Source of the DNA: Nannocystis punicea
Lineage (GTDB): Bacteria; Myxococcota_A; Polyangia; Nannocystales; Nannocystaceae
DNA: 64,000 bases
NCBI RefSeq assembly: GCF_026965555.1
Contig: NZ_CP114040.1
Span: 4,216,001-4,280,000 of the forward strand
Direction of reading: 5' to 3'
Positions 52,177-60,849 of the stretch are shown in pieces. The translations under genes and the position numbers were made by a program. Every line of letters starts with the position of its first letter. The stretch's first letter is position 1. The notes beneath the pieces were generated by a model. It searched no databases and was not told the origin of the DNA. It was given only the letters and a program-made list of their open reading frames with translations.

Positions 52177-54645
52177 GTGTCGTCGCTCGCGCTCCACCTC
52201 GCCCTGCTGCTGGCGGCCGACCCTCGCGCGTACGAGGGGCCCGACGCCGCGCCGGACGTACCTGCCCCCGAGGACAGGCCCGATTGGACATTCTCCAAGG
52301 GACCTGCCCCAGAGAGCATGCCCGAAGAGCCAGCCGCGGTCGGCGCGGTCGAGCCGGCCGGGGCGAGCGGCGGCGGGCCCGTGAGCGCGCCGCCGGCGGC
52401 GACCGGGGGCACCAAGCTGCTGCCGGGCGAGTCGCGCGACATCGAGGTGACGACCGACCTGCTCGGCCGCTCGACCCGGGTCGACGCCCACCGCCACGCG
52501 GGCGGGCGGCAGGTGGTCGACGTCGACCAGTCGAAGGCGGAGGGCGCGAGCGGGGTGGCCGAGCTGCTCGACAAGGTCCCGGGCGTGCGCGCGGTCGAGG
52601 GCGCGTCGGGGCTCGGGACGTCGGCGACCAAGCTGAACCTCGCGGTCCGCGGCGCCGACCCGCGGCTGTCGGAGCAGGCGACGATCCTGCTCGACGAGGT
52701 GCCGGTGGCGCCGGCGCCGTACGGCGCGCCGTCGATGGTGCTGTTCCCGCTGTCGCTGTTCCAGATCGCCCGCGTCGACACGGTCCGCGGCGGCTCGTCG
52801 GTGCGCTTCGGGCCGTGGACGTCGGGCGGCGTGTTCAACATGGTGTCGCACCCGATCCCGAAGAACCCGACGGTGTCGGTGTTCGCCCAGTCGGACCAGT
52901 TCGGCGACGCCGGCGCGGCGGCCTCGTACGGCGGCACGCACAAGGGGATCGGCGTCTACGTCGAGTACGCGCCGCGGTTCGGCAAGACGTACCGCGAGCA
53001 CAGCGAGTTCCAGAGCCACGGCGGGATCCTGAAGCTCGCGGTGCCGGTGACGAAGCGGCTCGAGCTGCTGTCGAGCACGCACCTGTTCTGGGAGAAGACC
53101 AACCTGCCCGGCGGCGTCGACTCCGAGCTCTACGCCGAGGACCGGTTCGCCAGCAAGCGCCCGTACGACACCTTCAACGGCCACCGCGAGGGCACCAGCC
53201 TCAAGCTGCACTGGCGACCGAAGGCCGAACACGAGCTGCAGGTGATCGCGTTCTACAGCCACACGCTGCGGCGCGTGGTCCAGGCGACCAACGAGGACCG
53301 CAACCTCGGCGCGGCGTCGACGTTCCTGCTGGTGCAGCCGCGGGCGTTCGACGTGGTCGGCATCGAGCCGCGCTACGCGTTCCGCGTGCGCCACCGCGGC
53401 GGCTTCCACGACCTCTCGATCGGCACCCGCGGGGTGTTCGAGACGGCGCGGATCCGCGGCTTCCGGGTCGAGTTCCCCGAGCGGCCCGGCGACCCGCTGC
53501 AGGCCGACGGCGACTCGCGCGTGTGCCCGCGCGGGACGATCCTGCCGGAGGGCTCGCCCAACGCGCTGCGCTGCTTCGACGGCCGGATCGGCGGCTACTC
53601 CCTGTACCTCGAGGACAAGATGTACCTGCTCGACACCAAGCTGGTGTTGACGGCGGGCGTGCGCCTCGAGCTGACCAAGCAGAGCTTCTACAACGTGCTC
53701 GAGGGCCTGAGCTACCCGCGGCCGCTGTACGGCGGGCCGCTGCCGGCGGCGTCGCTGTGGTACGGCGGCGACCACGTCGGGCTCTACCTCGGCTACGGGC
53801 GCTCGTTCGGGGCCCCGAGCTACCTCTCGGGGGCGATCCAGCCGATCAACCCCGGCGAGGCGATGGGCCGGGCGCTGCGCTTCATCAAGCCCGAGCTGGC
53901 CGACACCGTCGAGGCAGGCGTGAAGCTGATGGAGCTCGGCGGGGTGTACGCGACGGTCGACGGCTGGTACCGCTACTTCAACAACCTCCGCGACGAGGGC
54001 GAGAACGCGATCGACATCATCCCGGCGGCCCACACCTACGGGGCCGAGGTCGACCTCGAGTGGCTGCCCGGCGAGGTGTGGGAGAAGGTCGACGGCCTCG
54101 AGCTCAACGTCGGCTACGCGTACAACGGCAGCCGGGTGCTGCGCGACCTCTACACCGGCAACCGCATGCCGTGGTACCCGGCGCACGAGGTGTGGGGCTC
54201 GGCCAGCTACGAGGCGCCGTTCGGCCTGCGCGTCGGCACCAAGGTCGAGTTCGTCGACAAGCAGTACACCGACTACGCCAACTGGGACGCCCCGCGCGCG
54301 ACCGGCGAGGTCGGGACCATGCCGGCCTACACCCTGATGGGCGCGTGGCTCGGCTACCGCACGGGCCTGCCGTCGGGCTGGCGGCTCGAGGCGACCGTCG
54401 GCGTCAAGAACCTGCTCAACGAGGTGTGGTTCACCCGCTCCGACGACATCAACGGCGGTATCCTGGCGATGCGCCCGCGGACCTTCTACTTCAACCTGGG
54501 CTTCGCCCACGAGTGGATCCGCGGCAAGGCCGGCGAGCAGGCCCGCACCAGCTGGAAGCGCGGCAAGGTCAACCGCCGGGTCTGGACGGCCGGGGTGCGC
54601 CGGATCGAGCGGTGGTTCTGGCGCACGTGGGGGGCCTTGATGTGA
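52177..54645 (+). CDS. FecA-like TonB-dependent ferric siderophore/citrate receptor
   Basis: An 822-residue outer-membrane receptor starting at GTG 52177. After the signal peptide comes a Pro/Glu-rich stretch encoded by a six-unit 14-bp array, then the plug domain with FecA-like signatures 'LNLAVRGADPRLSEQATILL', 'DEVPVAPAPYGAPS', 'VRGGSSVRFGPWTSGG'. The 22-strand barrel follows, with late motifs 'GYGRSFGAP' and 'NLLNEVWFTRSDDING'. No extra N-terminal signalling domain was recognised. It imports ferric citrate or a similar chelate using TonB energy. In an operon with a lipoprotein, a PepSY protein, an aminopropyltransferase-like enzyme and an ATP-grasp ligase. Confidence 0.9.
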   Translation: MSSLALHLALLLAADPRAYEGPDAAPDVPAPEDRPDWTFSKGPAPESMPEEPAAVGAVEPAGASGGGPVSAPPAATGGTKLLPGESRDIEVTTDLLGRSTRVDAHRHAGGRQVVDVDQSKAEGASGVAELLDKVPGVRAVEGASGLGTSATKLNLAVRGADPRLSEQATILLDEVPVAPAPYGAPSMVLFPLSLFQIARVDTVRGGSSVRFGPWTSGGVFNMVSHPIPKNPTVSVFAQSDQFGDAGAAASYGGTHKGIGVYVEYAPRFGKTYREHSEFQSHGGILKLAVPVTKRLELLSSTHLFWEKTNLPGGVDSELYAEDRFASKRPYDTFNGHREGTSLKLHWRPKAEHELQVIAFYSHTLRRVVQATNEDRNLGAASTFLLVQPRAFDVVGIEPRYAFRVRHRGGFHDLSIGTRGVFETARIRGFRVEFPERPGDPLQADGDSRVCPRGTILPEGSPNALRCFDGRIGGYSLYLEDKMYLLDTKLVLTAGVRLELTKQSFYNVLEGLSYPRPLYGGPLPAASLWYGGDHVGLYLGYGRSFGAPSYLSGAIQPINPGEAMGRALRFIKPELADTVEAGVKLMELGGVYATVDGWYRYFNNLRDEGENAIDIIPAAHTYGAEVDLEWLPGEVWEKVDGLELNVGYAYNGSRVLRDLYTGNRMPWYPAHEVWGSASYEAPFGLRVGTKVEFVDKQYTDYANWDAPRATGEVGTMPAYTLMGAWLGYRTGLPSGWRLEATVGVKNLLNEVWFTRSDDINGGILAMRPRTFYFNLGFAHEWIRGKAGEQARTSWKRGKVNRRVWTAGVRRIERWFWRTWGALM
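52261..52344. repeat. 14-bp repeat array, 6 units, inside the TonB-receptor gene
   Basis: CCTG 52261, CAGG 52275, CATT 52289, CCTG 52303, CATG 52317, CAGC 52331, exactly phased. It encodes the residues between signal peptide and plug ('VPAPEDRPDWTFSKG' and on). Six units total 84 bp, frame-neutral. Confidence 0.85.
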
Positions 54646-54648
54646 GGA

Positions 54649-54704
54649 CATGTTCGCAGGAACATGACCGAAGGGGCATGTCCGTATGAGCACGCGACGC
54701 AGGC
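54649..54704. repeat. 14-bp repeat array, 4 units, over the PepSY gene start
   Basis: CATG 54649, 54663, 54677 and CACG 54691, exactly phased. It starts 4 bp after the receptor stop and covers the ATG of the PepSY gene (54686), so it occupies the ribosome-binding region of that gene. Confidence 0.8.
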
Positions 54705-55168
54705 TGTTCAAGCTGCACCAGGCGGTCGGCGCGACGCTGTCGGCGGTGTTCGCGGTGATCGCGTTGACGGGGGCGATCCTGGTGTTCCGCGGCTGCATGA
54801 AGACGCCGCCGCCGAGCGCGCCGGGGGTCGAGCAGCCGCTGCCGCTCGTGGAGCTGCTGGCGCGCGCGCAGCGCGAGGCCGGCGACGAGGTGATCACCGA
54901 CATCGGCCTGGCCACCGAGCCCGACGAGCCGTGGGTGTTCTGGCTCGACGACGACGACGAGACGGTGCTCTACTTCGCCGGCGACGGGGCGCTGATCGAG
55001 CGCCGGCGCACCGCGGGCGGGCTGACGCAGCTGCTGTTCAAGCTGCACACCGGCGAGATCGTCGGTCTGCCGGGGCAGGCCGCCGCGCTGGCCGCGGGCC
55101 TCGGGATGCTCGCGCTGGTCGCCACCGGGCTCGGTATGATCGTCAGCCGCCGCCGCTCGCGCGGCTGA
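54686..55168 (+). CDS. PepSY-associated membrane protein
   Basis: A 160-residue protein with two membrane helices (about 10-35 and 130-152) flanking a periplasmic PepSY-like loop ('DIGLATEPDEPWVFWLDDDDETVLYF'). The family Lys-His pair is present: 'LFKLHQAVGATLSAVF' and later 'LLFKLHTGEIVGL'. Such short PepSY-TM proteins accompany siderophore receptors and may reduce or release iron. It starts 40 bp after the receptor stop and 18 bp before the next gene, inside the same transcript. Confidence 0.82.
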   Translation: MSTRRRLFKLHQAVGATLSAVFAVIALTGAILVFRGCMKTPPPSAPGVEQPLPLVELLARAQREAGDEVITDIGLATEPDEPWVFWLDDDDETVLYFAGDGALIERRRTAGGLTQLLFKLHTGEIVGLPGQAAALAAGLGMLALVATGLGMIVSRRRSRG

Positions 55169-55186
55169 GCGAAAGGACAGACGCGA

Positions 55187-56107
55187 ATGCACCTGGTGCT
55201 GCAAGAGCCCGAGATCGAGGGCGTGTCGATCCTCTACAGCGTCGAGCGCCTGGTCGCGCACGTGAAGACGCGCTACCAGGAGGCGATCGTCGCCGACACG
55301 AGCGCGTACGGGCGGATCCTGTTCCTCGACGGCCTGGTCCAGTCGGCCGAGGCCGACGAGGCGCTCTACCACGAGGCGCTGGTCCACCCGGCGCTGGTGC
55401 TGCACGGCGGGCCGCGCCGGGTGCTGGTCGGCGGGACGGGGGAGGGCGCGGCGCTGCGGGAGCTCCTCCGCCACCGCTCGGTCGAGAAGATCGTGTCGGT
55501 CGACCTCGACGCGGAGGTGGTGGCGCTGTGCAAGGAGCACCTGCCGTCGTGGCACGCCGGCAGCCTCGACGACCCGCGGGTCGAGCTGCGCACCGAGGAC
55601 ATCTTCGACACCCTGCGCCAGGCCGCGCCCGGCAGCTTCGACGCGATCGTCCTCGACGTCACCGACCCGACCGACGAGGGGCCGTCGGCGGCGCTGTTCT
55701 CGACCCGCTTCTTCGAGCTGGTCCTGCGCGCGCTCGCGGACGACGGGGTGTGCGTGCTGCAGGCCGGCGAGCTCGACCCGCTCGACCTCAAGCTGGCCCG
55801 CACCGTCCGCAGCACCCTGCAGGCGGTGTTCCCCCACGTCCGCTTCGCCCACGGCTTCGTGCCGTCGTTCCACTGCCTGTGGGGCTTCGCCCTGATGTCG
55901 CGCCGGCCGCTCGACCCGGACCCGCCCGACCTGGCCGCGCGGATCGCCGCGCTCGGCGAGCTGCAGTGGTACACGCCCGTCAGCCACCGCGCCGCGCTCG
56001 AGCTGCCGCCGATCCTGCGCCGCCGCATCGAGCAGCCGGGCGCGGTGATCACCGGCGAGGGCGAACTGCTGTCCTATACGACAGGCCCGAAGGGCCAGGG
56101 CGATTAG
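55187..56107 (+). CDS. Spermidine synthase-like aminopropyltransferase
   Basis: A 306-residue protein of the spermidine synthase family. It has the N-terminal 'GRILFLDGLVQSAEADEALYHEALVHPAL' region (here about residues 43-72), the SAM-type loop 'VLVGGTGEGAALRELLRH' and 'VDLDAEVVAL'. The usual 'GGGDGG' loop is 'GGTGEG', and the gatekeeper 'LDVTDP' Asp is retained. It would transfer an aminopropyl group from decarboxylated SAM to an amine. Located in the Fur-controlled operon immediately before an ATP-grasp ligase, so it may make a polyamine building block for a metal-binding compound rather than ordinary spermidine (inference). Confidence 0.85.
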   Translation: MHLVLQEPEIEGVSILYSVERLVAHVKTRYQEAIVADTSAYGRILFLDGLVQSAEADEALYHEALVHPALVLHGGPRRVLVGGTGEGAALRELLRHRSVEKIVSVDLDAEVVALCKEHLPSWHAGSLDDPRVELRTEDIFDTLRQAAPGSFDAIVLDVTDPTDEGPSAALFSTRFFELVLRALADDGVCVLQAGELDPLDLKLARTVRSTLQAVFPHVRFAHGFVPSFHCLWGFALMSRRPLDPDPPDLAARIAALGELQWYTPVSHRAALELPPILRRRIEQPGAVITGEGELLSYTTGPKGQGD

Positions 56108-56137
56108 GCCAGGTCCGAAGGGACATGTCCGTATGGT
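56068..56137. repeat. 14-bp repeat array, 5 units, across the gene junction
   Basis: GCTG 56068, CAGG 56082, 56096 and 56110, CATG 56124, exactly phased. It encodes the last residues of the aminopropyltransferase ('YTTGPKGQGD') and runs up to the ATP-grasp start (56133). Confidence 0.85.
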
Positions 56138-57155
56138 CTGGAGCAGGACGAACCAGCTGATCGCGGCGGCGGCGGAGGGGCTCGGGGCCCGGGCCGAGCC
56201 GCTCGGGCGCGAGCACACCGACTACTTCATGCGGCTGTCGCTCGGCGAGCGGCGGGCGATCGTCAGCAAGACGCGCTCGCCGTTCCTGACGCAGGTGGCC
56301 CAGGGCCTGGCGAACAACAAGCACCTGAGCCGCGAGCTGCTGCGCGCGCGGGGGCTGCCGTGCGCCGAGGGGGTGCTGGTCGACGAGTCGGGCGACATCC
56401 ACGGGCCGGCGGTGCGCGAGCTGCTGGCGCGCCACGGGCGGCTGGTGGTCAAGCCCAATTGGGGCAACCGCGGGGTCGGGGTGGCGACGGACGTGCGCGA
56501 CCTGGCGACGCTGGCGCGCGCGCGCGACCGGGCCCGCGGGCTCGACCTCGACGAGGAGGTGCTGGTCGAGCCGTTCATCGCCGGGACCAACCTGCGGGTG
56601 GCGGTGATCGGCGGGCAGGCGGTCGCGGCGGCGGAGGTGGTGCGGCCGAAGCTGCAGGTCGGCCGCAGCGCCGAGGCGCAGGTGGCGGCGCTGAACGGCG
56701 ACCCGCGGCGCGGGACGTGGTCGGCGCCGAGCCTCTGTCCCATGGACCAGATCGAGGCGGAGGAGGATCTCGCAGGGCACCTCGAGGTCTACGGGCTCGA
56801 GCTCGAGGCGCCGATCCCGGCCGGGCGCGAGGTCGAGATCACGGGCGAGGAGCTCGAGGTGATCGATCGAACCGACGAGGTCCACCCGGAGTGGCTGGCG
56901 GTCGCGGCGTCGGCGTGCGATCTGCTGGGGGTCGACGTCGGCGGGGTCGACCTTCGCGGGCCGATGGCCGCGTTCGCAGGTCCTCCCGCCTCGGCCGCGG
57001 GCGCGGCGCTGTTGCTCGAGGTCAACGTGGTGCCCGCGCTGCACCTGCACGCGCTGCCGACCCAGGGCCGGGCGCGCCCGGTGTTCGCGGCGTTCGTCGC
57101 CTATTGCCTGCAGCTGCCGGGCGCGCCGCCGCCCTGCGCCGTCGTGGGGGTCTAG
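56133..57155 (+). CDS. ATP-grasp ligase, cyanophycin-synthetase-like
   Basis: A 340-residue ATP-grasp enzyme. It carries 'KHLSRELLRARGLPCAEGVL' (start of the grasp), the ATP loop 'VVKPNWGNRGVGVAT', 'EEVLVEPFIAGTNLRVAVI' and the metal-binding Asp/Asn block 'LLEVNVVPAL'. 'LNGDPRRGTWS' matches the ATP-grasp module of cyanophycin synthetases, which ligate amino acids to a carboxylate. It lacks the Mur-ligase domain of those enzymes. An amide bond between an acid and an amine, possibly the polyamine made by the preceding gene, is a reasonable guess; no product is known. Confidence 0.8.
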   Translation: MVWSRTNQLIAAAAEGLGARAEPLGREHTDYFMRLSLGERRAIVSKTRSPFLTQVAQGLANNKHLSRELLRARGLPCAEGVLVDESGDIHGPAVRELLARHGRLVVKPNWGNRGVGVATDVRDLATLARARDRARGLDLDEEVLVEPFIAGTNLRVAVIGGQAVAAAEVVRPKLQVGRSAEAQVAALNGDPRRGTWSAPSLCPMDQIEAEEDLAGHLEVYGLELEAPIPAGREVEITGEELEVIDRTDEVHPEWLAVAASACDLLGVDVGGVDLRGPMAAFAGPPASAAGAALLLEVNVVPALHLHALPTQGRARPVFAAFVAYCLQLPGAPPPCAVVGV

Positions 57156-57282
57156 ATCGCCGCGTCGCGCCGGCGCGCGGCGACGGGGCGCATGCGCGTG
57201 ACGATGCTGCCAGCGGCGCGGTGCGTCGCTTGTCGGTCCCGGCATCGTCGGCTATGCCGCGATGAGAGGAGTTTAAATTAGG

Positions 57283-58137
57283 ATGACGAAATCTGAAATT
57301 GTTTGGGCGCGTGCAGCGAGCTGGGCGGTGCTGGCGATCGCGGTCGGCTGCGGTCAGACCGGCGGCACCACCGAGGCGAGCGAGACCGGCGAGAGCACCG
57401 CGGGCACTGCGGCGACCGCCGACACCAGCTCGAGCACCACGACCACGACCGGCTCCGGCGGGCCGACCGAGGGCGGGATCACCGGCGGCGAGACCGAGGG
57501 CACGTCGGACAGCGGCGGGCCGCAGACGGCCGGCGAGACGACGAGCACGACGACGACGGGCGAGACGACGACGACGGGCACCACCGACGCGACGACCACG
57601 GAGACGACGACGACGACGACCTCCGAGACTTCGACGACGAGCGAGACCACCACCGGCGGCAACATCTGCGAGGACTTCGAGCAGCCGGGGTGCATCGACA
57701 AGGGCTGTCCCGAGGGACAGATGTGCAACTTCGAGGTCGACTGCGTGCCGTCGGCCTGCATGTGCGACGAGGAGAGCCAGCAGGTGATCTGCACGCCCGA
57801 CTGCGGCGGCGGCACCTGCGTCGACGCGGCCCTGTGCGACCCGGTGCTCTGCGACCTGTTCTGCGAGTTCGGGTTCCAGAAGGACGAGATGGGCTGTGAG
57901 ATCTGCGCCTGCAACCCGCCGCCGGAGTGCGGCTGCCAGGTCGACGCCGACTGCGTCAAGGCCAGCCCGGGCTGCTGCTCGTGCAACATGGGCGGCGCCG
58001 AGGTGGCGGTCGCCGCCGCGTGCCTCGACCAGCTCGAGCCGTGCCCGCTGCCGCCCGACCAGGTGTTTTGCCCGGCAGTGTACCTGTGCACCGATGCGCA
58101 GGCGGTGTGCGTGCAGGGGCAGTGCGTGCTGCAGTAG
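57283..58137 (+). CDS. Thr-rich, antistasin-like Cys-rich lipoprotein
   Basis: A 284-residue lipoprotein (lipobox 'AVGC') with a Thr/Ser/Gly linker over residues 25-125, then a Cys-rich region. Blocks 'CDPVLCDLFCEFGFQKDEMG' and 'CEICAC' follow the antistasin-type Cys pattern known from protease inhibitors, and 'GCPEGQMC' comes from a 14-bp-repeat-like sequence (57708-57722). The start has AGGAG upstream. A shorter paralogue follows at 58559. Probably surface-exposed; inhibition of proteases is speculative. An AT-richer leader before the ATG probably holds the promoter. Confidence 0.8.
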   Translation: MTKSEIVWARAASWAVLAIAVGCGQTGGTTEASETGESTAGTAATADTSSSTTTTTGSGGPTEGGITGGETEGTSDSGGPQTAGETTSTTTTGETTTTGTTDATTTETTTTTTSETSTTSETTTGGNICEDFEQPGCIDKGCPEGQMCNFEVDCVPSACMCDEESQQVICTPDCGGGTCVDAALCDPVLCDLFCEFGFQKDEMGCEICACNPPPECGCQVDADCVKASPGCCSCNMGGAEVAVAAACLDQLEPCPLPPDQVFCPAVYLCTDAQAVCVQGQCVLQ

Positions 58138-58558
58138 CCGCGCGCAGGCGTGCGGCGCACGTGGTGACGCCGCGCCGCTCGCCGGTCGCATATCGGTCCG
58201 AACGTCCATCCTCGCGCCTTGCGGGCCTGTCCCGCACGGAAGGGCGACAGCGACCCGATAGGCCGCACGCTCGCGAGCGGCCGGGTGACGCGTGCGCGAG
58301 TCGGCGGGGCGGGGCCGAGGCTGCGACCGAGGACATGTCGTAAAGAGAATGTCCTTTTGGACAGGTACTTGTGGGCATGTCCTTGAGGCCGTGCGGCTCG
58401 GGTCGGCGGGCAGCGGGCGGACCGCCGGGGCGGCAGGCTGCGGACGGGCAGCGGGCCGAGCGGGGGCGCCGGGGCCCCCGGAGGCCGGCGGACGGCGGGC
58501 GGCTCGCGGGCTTGCGCGCGCGGGGGGCCGGGCCACGCTGCGTCGAAGGAGTCCGATC
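58138..58558. other. Spacer with 14-bp repeat array (58334-58403)
   Basis: CATG 58334, AATG 58348, CAGG 58362, CATG 58376 and CGTG 58390 are exactly phased. The rest of the 421-bp spacer between the two lipoprotein paralogues is GC-rich, with no gene or RNA seen. Confidence 0.75.
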
Positions 58559-59188
58559 ATGCGATCTCTGCCATTGTCGGTGGTCCTGTGCGCGGCGGCC
58601 CTGGCGTGCGACATCCTGCCCCCCGGCGTGGCCGTGCGGGCGGCGCAGGCGGTGCCGGTGGCGGCGGAGACGAACGCGGCGGACACCGCCACGACCGGCG
58701 ATTTGTGCGAGGGCTTCACGCAGCCGGGCTGCGTGCAGACGGGCTGTCCGGAAGGACAGGTGTGCCAGCAGGGCCTGCAGTGCGTGCCGTCGCTGTGCAA
58801 CTGCGATCCGCAGACGGGCCAGACGATCTGCAGCCTCGACTGCGGCGGCGGGGTCTGCGTCGACGCGGCCTCGCAGTGCGAGCCGGTGCTGTGCAAGCTG
58901 CTGTGCCCGTTCGGGTTCGCCACCGACGACCGCGGGTGCGAGGTCTGCCAGTGCAAGCAGGAGCCGCGCTGCGGCTGCGTCGACGACGAGGACTGCACCA
59001 AGGTGGTCGGCGGCTGCTGCCCGTGCAGCCTCGGCGGGCGGGAGCTGGCGATCGCCCACGACTGCGTCGACCAGCTGGTCCAGTGCCCGGTGCCTCCCGA
59101 CCAGGTGCCGTGCGTGGCGATCGACGAGTGCACGACCAAGGTCGCGCGCTGCGTCGCGGGGGAGTGCGTGCTGCAGAACTCCCTGTGA
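58559..59188 (+). CDS. Antistasin-like Cys-rich secreted protein, paralogue
   Basis: A 209-residue secreted protein, start ATG 58559, with signal ending in 'AALAC' (possible lipobox). It lacks the long Thr linker of its upstream paralogue, but its Cys-rich domain aligns throughout: 'GCPEGQVCQQGLQCVPS', 'CEPVLCKLLCPFGFATDDRG', 'CGCVDDEDC', 'GGCCPCSLGGRELAIAHDC'. The pair arose by duplication. Its own 3' end is re-duplicated past the stop (59222-59400). Function unknown. Confidence 0.8.
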   Translation: MRSLPLSVVLCAAALACDILPPGVAVRAAQAVPVAAETNAADTATTGDLCEGFTQPGCVQTGCPEGQVCQQGLQCVPSLCNCDPQTGQTICSLDCGGGVCVDAASQCEPVLCKLLCPFGFATDDRGCEVCQCKQEPRCGCVDDEDCTKVVGGCCPCSLGGRELAIAHDCVDQLVQCPVPPDQVPCVAIDECTTKVARCVAGECVLQNSL

Positions 59189-59221
59189 GGGCGAGTACTG
59201 GGGGCGGTGAGCCCGGTGTCG

Positions 59222-59400
59222 TGGGCCGCGAGTGCACGACCAGGGGTGGGCGCTGCGTGCTGCAGAACCCCGTGCGGGGCCGTGGGGCGGCGGACCCGGC
59301 GTCGTGGGCCGCGAGTGCACGACCAGGGTCGCGCGCTGCGGGCTGCAGAACCCCGTGCAGGGCCGTGGGGCGGCGGACCCGGCGTCGTGGGCCGGGTCGG
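59222..59400. repeat. Two tandem copies of the 3' end of the Cys-rich gene
   Basis: The gene tail from GAGTGCACGACCA (59126) to CTGCAGAAC (59171-59179) recurs at 59230 and 59313, shortened internally and joined by a GGGCCGTGGGGCGGCGGACC-like spacer; the period is 83 bp and a third spacer copy trails to about 59400. The copies are no longer in a useful frame. Confidence 0.75.
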
Positions 59401-59449
59401 AGGCTCGTCGTCGCGGCTGGCCGGGGCATGCCGGAGGTGTCTAAAAGGT

Positions 59450-59491
59450 CATGTCCGAATGGACATGCCTGAAGATGCACGATCGAGGCCG
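59450..59491. repeat. 14-bp repeat array, 3 units
   Basis: CATG 59450, CATG 59464 and CACG 59478, exactly phased, in the spacer before the aminotransferase gene. Confidence 0.65.
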
Positions 59492-59610
59492 CGCCTCGCG
59501 GGCGCGCGGGGACGCGCGGGTGCGCGGATGCGGACGCACGCCTCGGCGCGGATCGACCCCCCGCGGCGGCGCGCGGCGGTCTACTCTGATGGCGTGGCGG
59601 AGGGCGTGCG

Positions 59611-60849
59611 GTGACGGAGGCGAGCGGGCGGCGGCCAGCCGGCGAGTCGCTGCTGGGCGCGCTGCGCGAGCGTCCCGAAGACCAGGACCTTTGGGACAGG
59701 TTGCGCGTGCGCCAATTCCCGGGGGCGCGCATCAACCTCGACCCGGGGTCGATCGCCACGCCGGCGCAGGCGGTGCGCGCGGCGATGCAGGGGTTCTGGG
59801 ACGACGAGCTGTTCGCCTATCCCGAAGGACAGGTGCAGCGCGGGCGGGCCGAGCGTCGGCGGGTCCGCGCGCTGGCGGCTGCGCTCTGGGGCGGGCAGCC
59901 GCCGGCGCTGACGGCGGGCACCAGCGAGGCGCTGCGGACGATCGGGCAGGCGCTGCGCGAGCGGCTCGGCGGCAGCGAGGGGCCGCTGGTGCTGATGAGC
60001 GAGCATGAGCACCCGTCCGCGACGGCGGCGTTCGAGCCGGGCTTCCGCGCGGCGATCCTGCCCGACGCGGCGCTGCGCGATCCGGCGGTCGCGGGGGCGG
60101 TCGCGGCGGCGCAGCGGCCTGCCATCCTGCTGCTGTCGCAGGTGACCTATACGATCGGACAGGCGATCGCTGCGCGGGAGATCGCGGCGGCGGTGCGGGA
60201 CGCGGCGCCGGAGGTGTTCGTGATCGTCGACGCGGCGCAGGCGGTGGGGCTGGTGCCGCCGGCGCTGACGGGGGCCGACTTCGTGGTCGCGAGCGGGCAC
60301 AAGTGGTTGTTCGGGCCGCCGGGCGTCGGCTTCGCCTGGACGTCGTCGCGGGCTCGCGCCGAGCTGCCGCTGCTCGCCGGCGAGGGCGAGGAGGGCGGGT
60401 GCGCGGGGCTCGAGCGCCGCGGTGCGCATGACTTCTCGGTGTACGCGGGGCTGGCTGCGGCGCTCGATCTGCACGCGGCGCTCGGGCACGTGGCGCTGAA
60501 GCGGAGCCGCACGCTCGCGGCCTGGTCGGCGCGCGAGCTGCACGAGCGGCTGCTCGCGGCCGGAGCGGCGCATCGCTTCTTCGACCCGAGCACGGGCGAG
60601 GAGCGCGAGGGGCCGCCGACGGCCGAGCAGTTGTTGGCGACGGTGAGCGTGGCGCTGCCAGGGGTCGACCTCGAGGCGGTGTGCACGGGGCTGCACCGGG
60701 CGGGGATCCACGTGCGCTGCGTGTTCGAGCGGCGCGCGGGCAAGCGAACACCGCTGCTGCGGCTGGGCGCCCCCTGCTACGAGAGCACTGCGCGGGTGCG
60801 GCGGGCGATCGAGGCGCTGGTGGCCGCGGTGGCTGCGAGTCGCTCGTGA
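59611..60849 (+). CDS. Class V PLP-dependent aminotransferase/desulfurase-like enzyme
   Basis: A 412-residue PLP enzyme starting at GTG 59611. The PLP Lys is in 'VVASGHKWLFGPPGVG' (about residue 231) with the preceding 'VIVDAAQAVGLVP' Asp/His block and 'GTSEALRTIGQAL', the pattern of the class V group (SufS, EgtE, kynureninase-like). Two 14-bp-repeat-derived peptides occur in it, 'RPEDQDLWDR' (59684-59711) and 'YPEGQVQRG' (59819). No Fe-S scaffold genes or ergothioneine genes are adjacent, so the reaction is unknown. Confidence 0.85.
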   Translation: MTEASGRRPAGESLLGALRERPEDQDLWDRLRVRQFPGARINLDPGSIATPAQAVRAAMQGFWDDELFAYPEGQVQRGRAERRRVRALAAALWGGQPPALTAGTSEALRTIGQALRERLGGSEGPLVLMSEHEHPSATAAFEPGFRAAILPDAALRDPAVAGAVAAAQRPAILLLSQVTYTIGQAIAAREIAAAVRDAAPEVFVIVDAAQAVGLVPPALTGADFVVASGHKWLFGPPGVGFAWTSSRARAELPLLAGEGEEGGCAGLERRGAHDFSVYAGLAAALDLHAALGHVALKRSRTLAAWSARELHERLLAAGAAHRFFDPSTGEEREGPPTAEQLLATVSVALPGVDLEAVCTGLHRAGIHVRCVFERRAGKRTPLLRLGAPCYESTARVRRAIEALVAAVAASRS

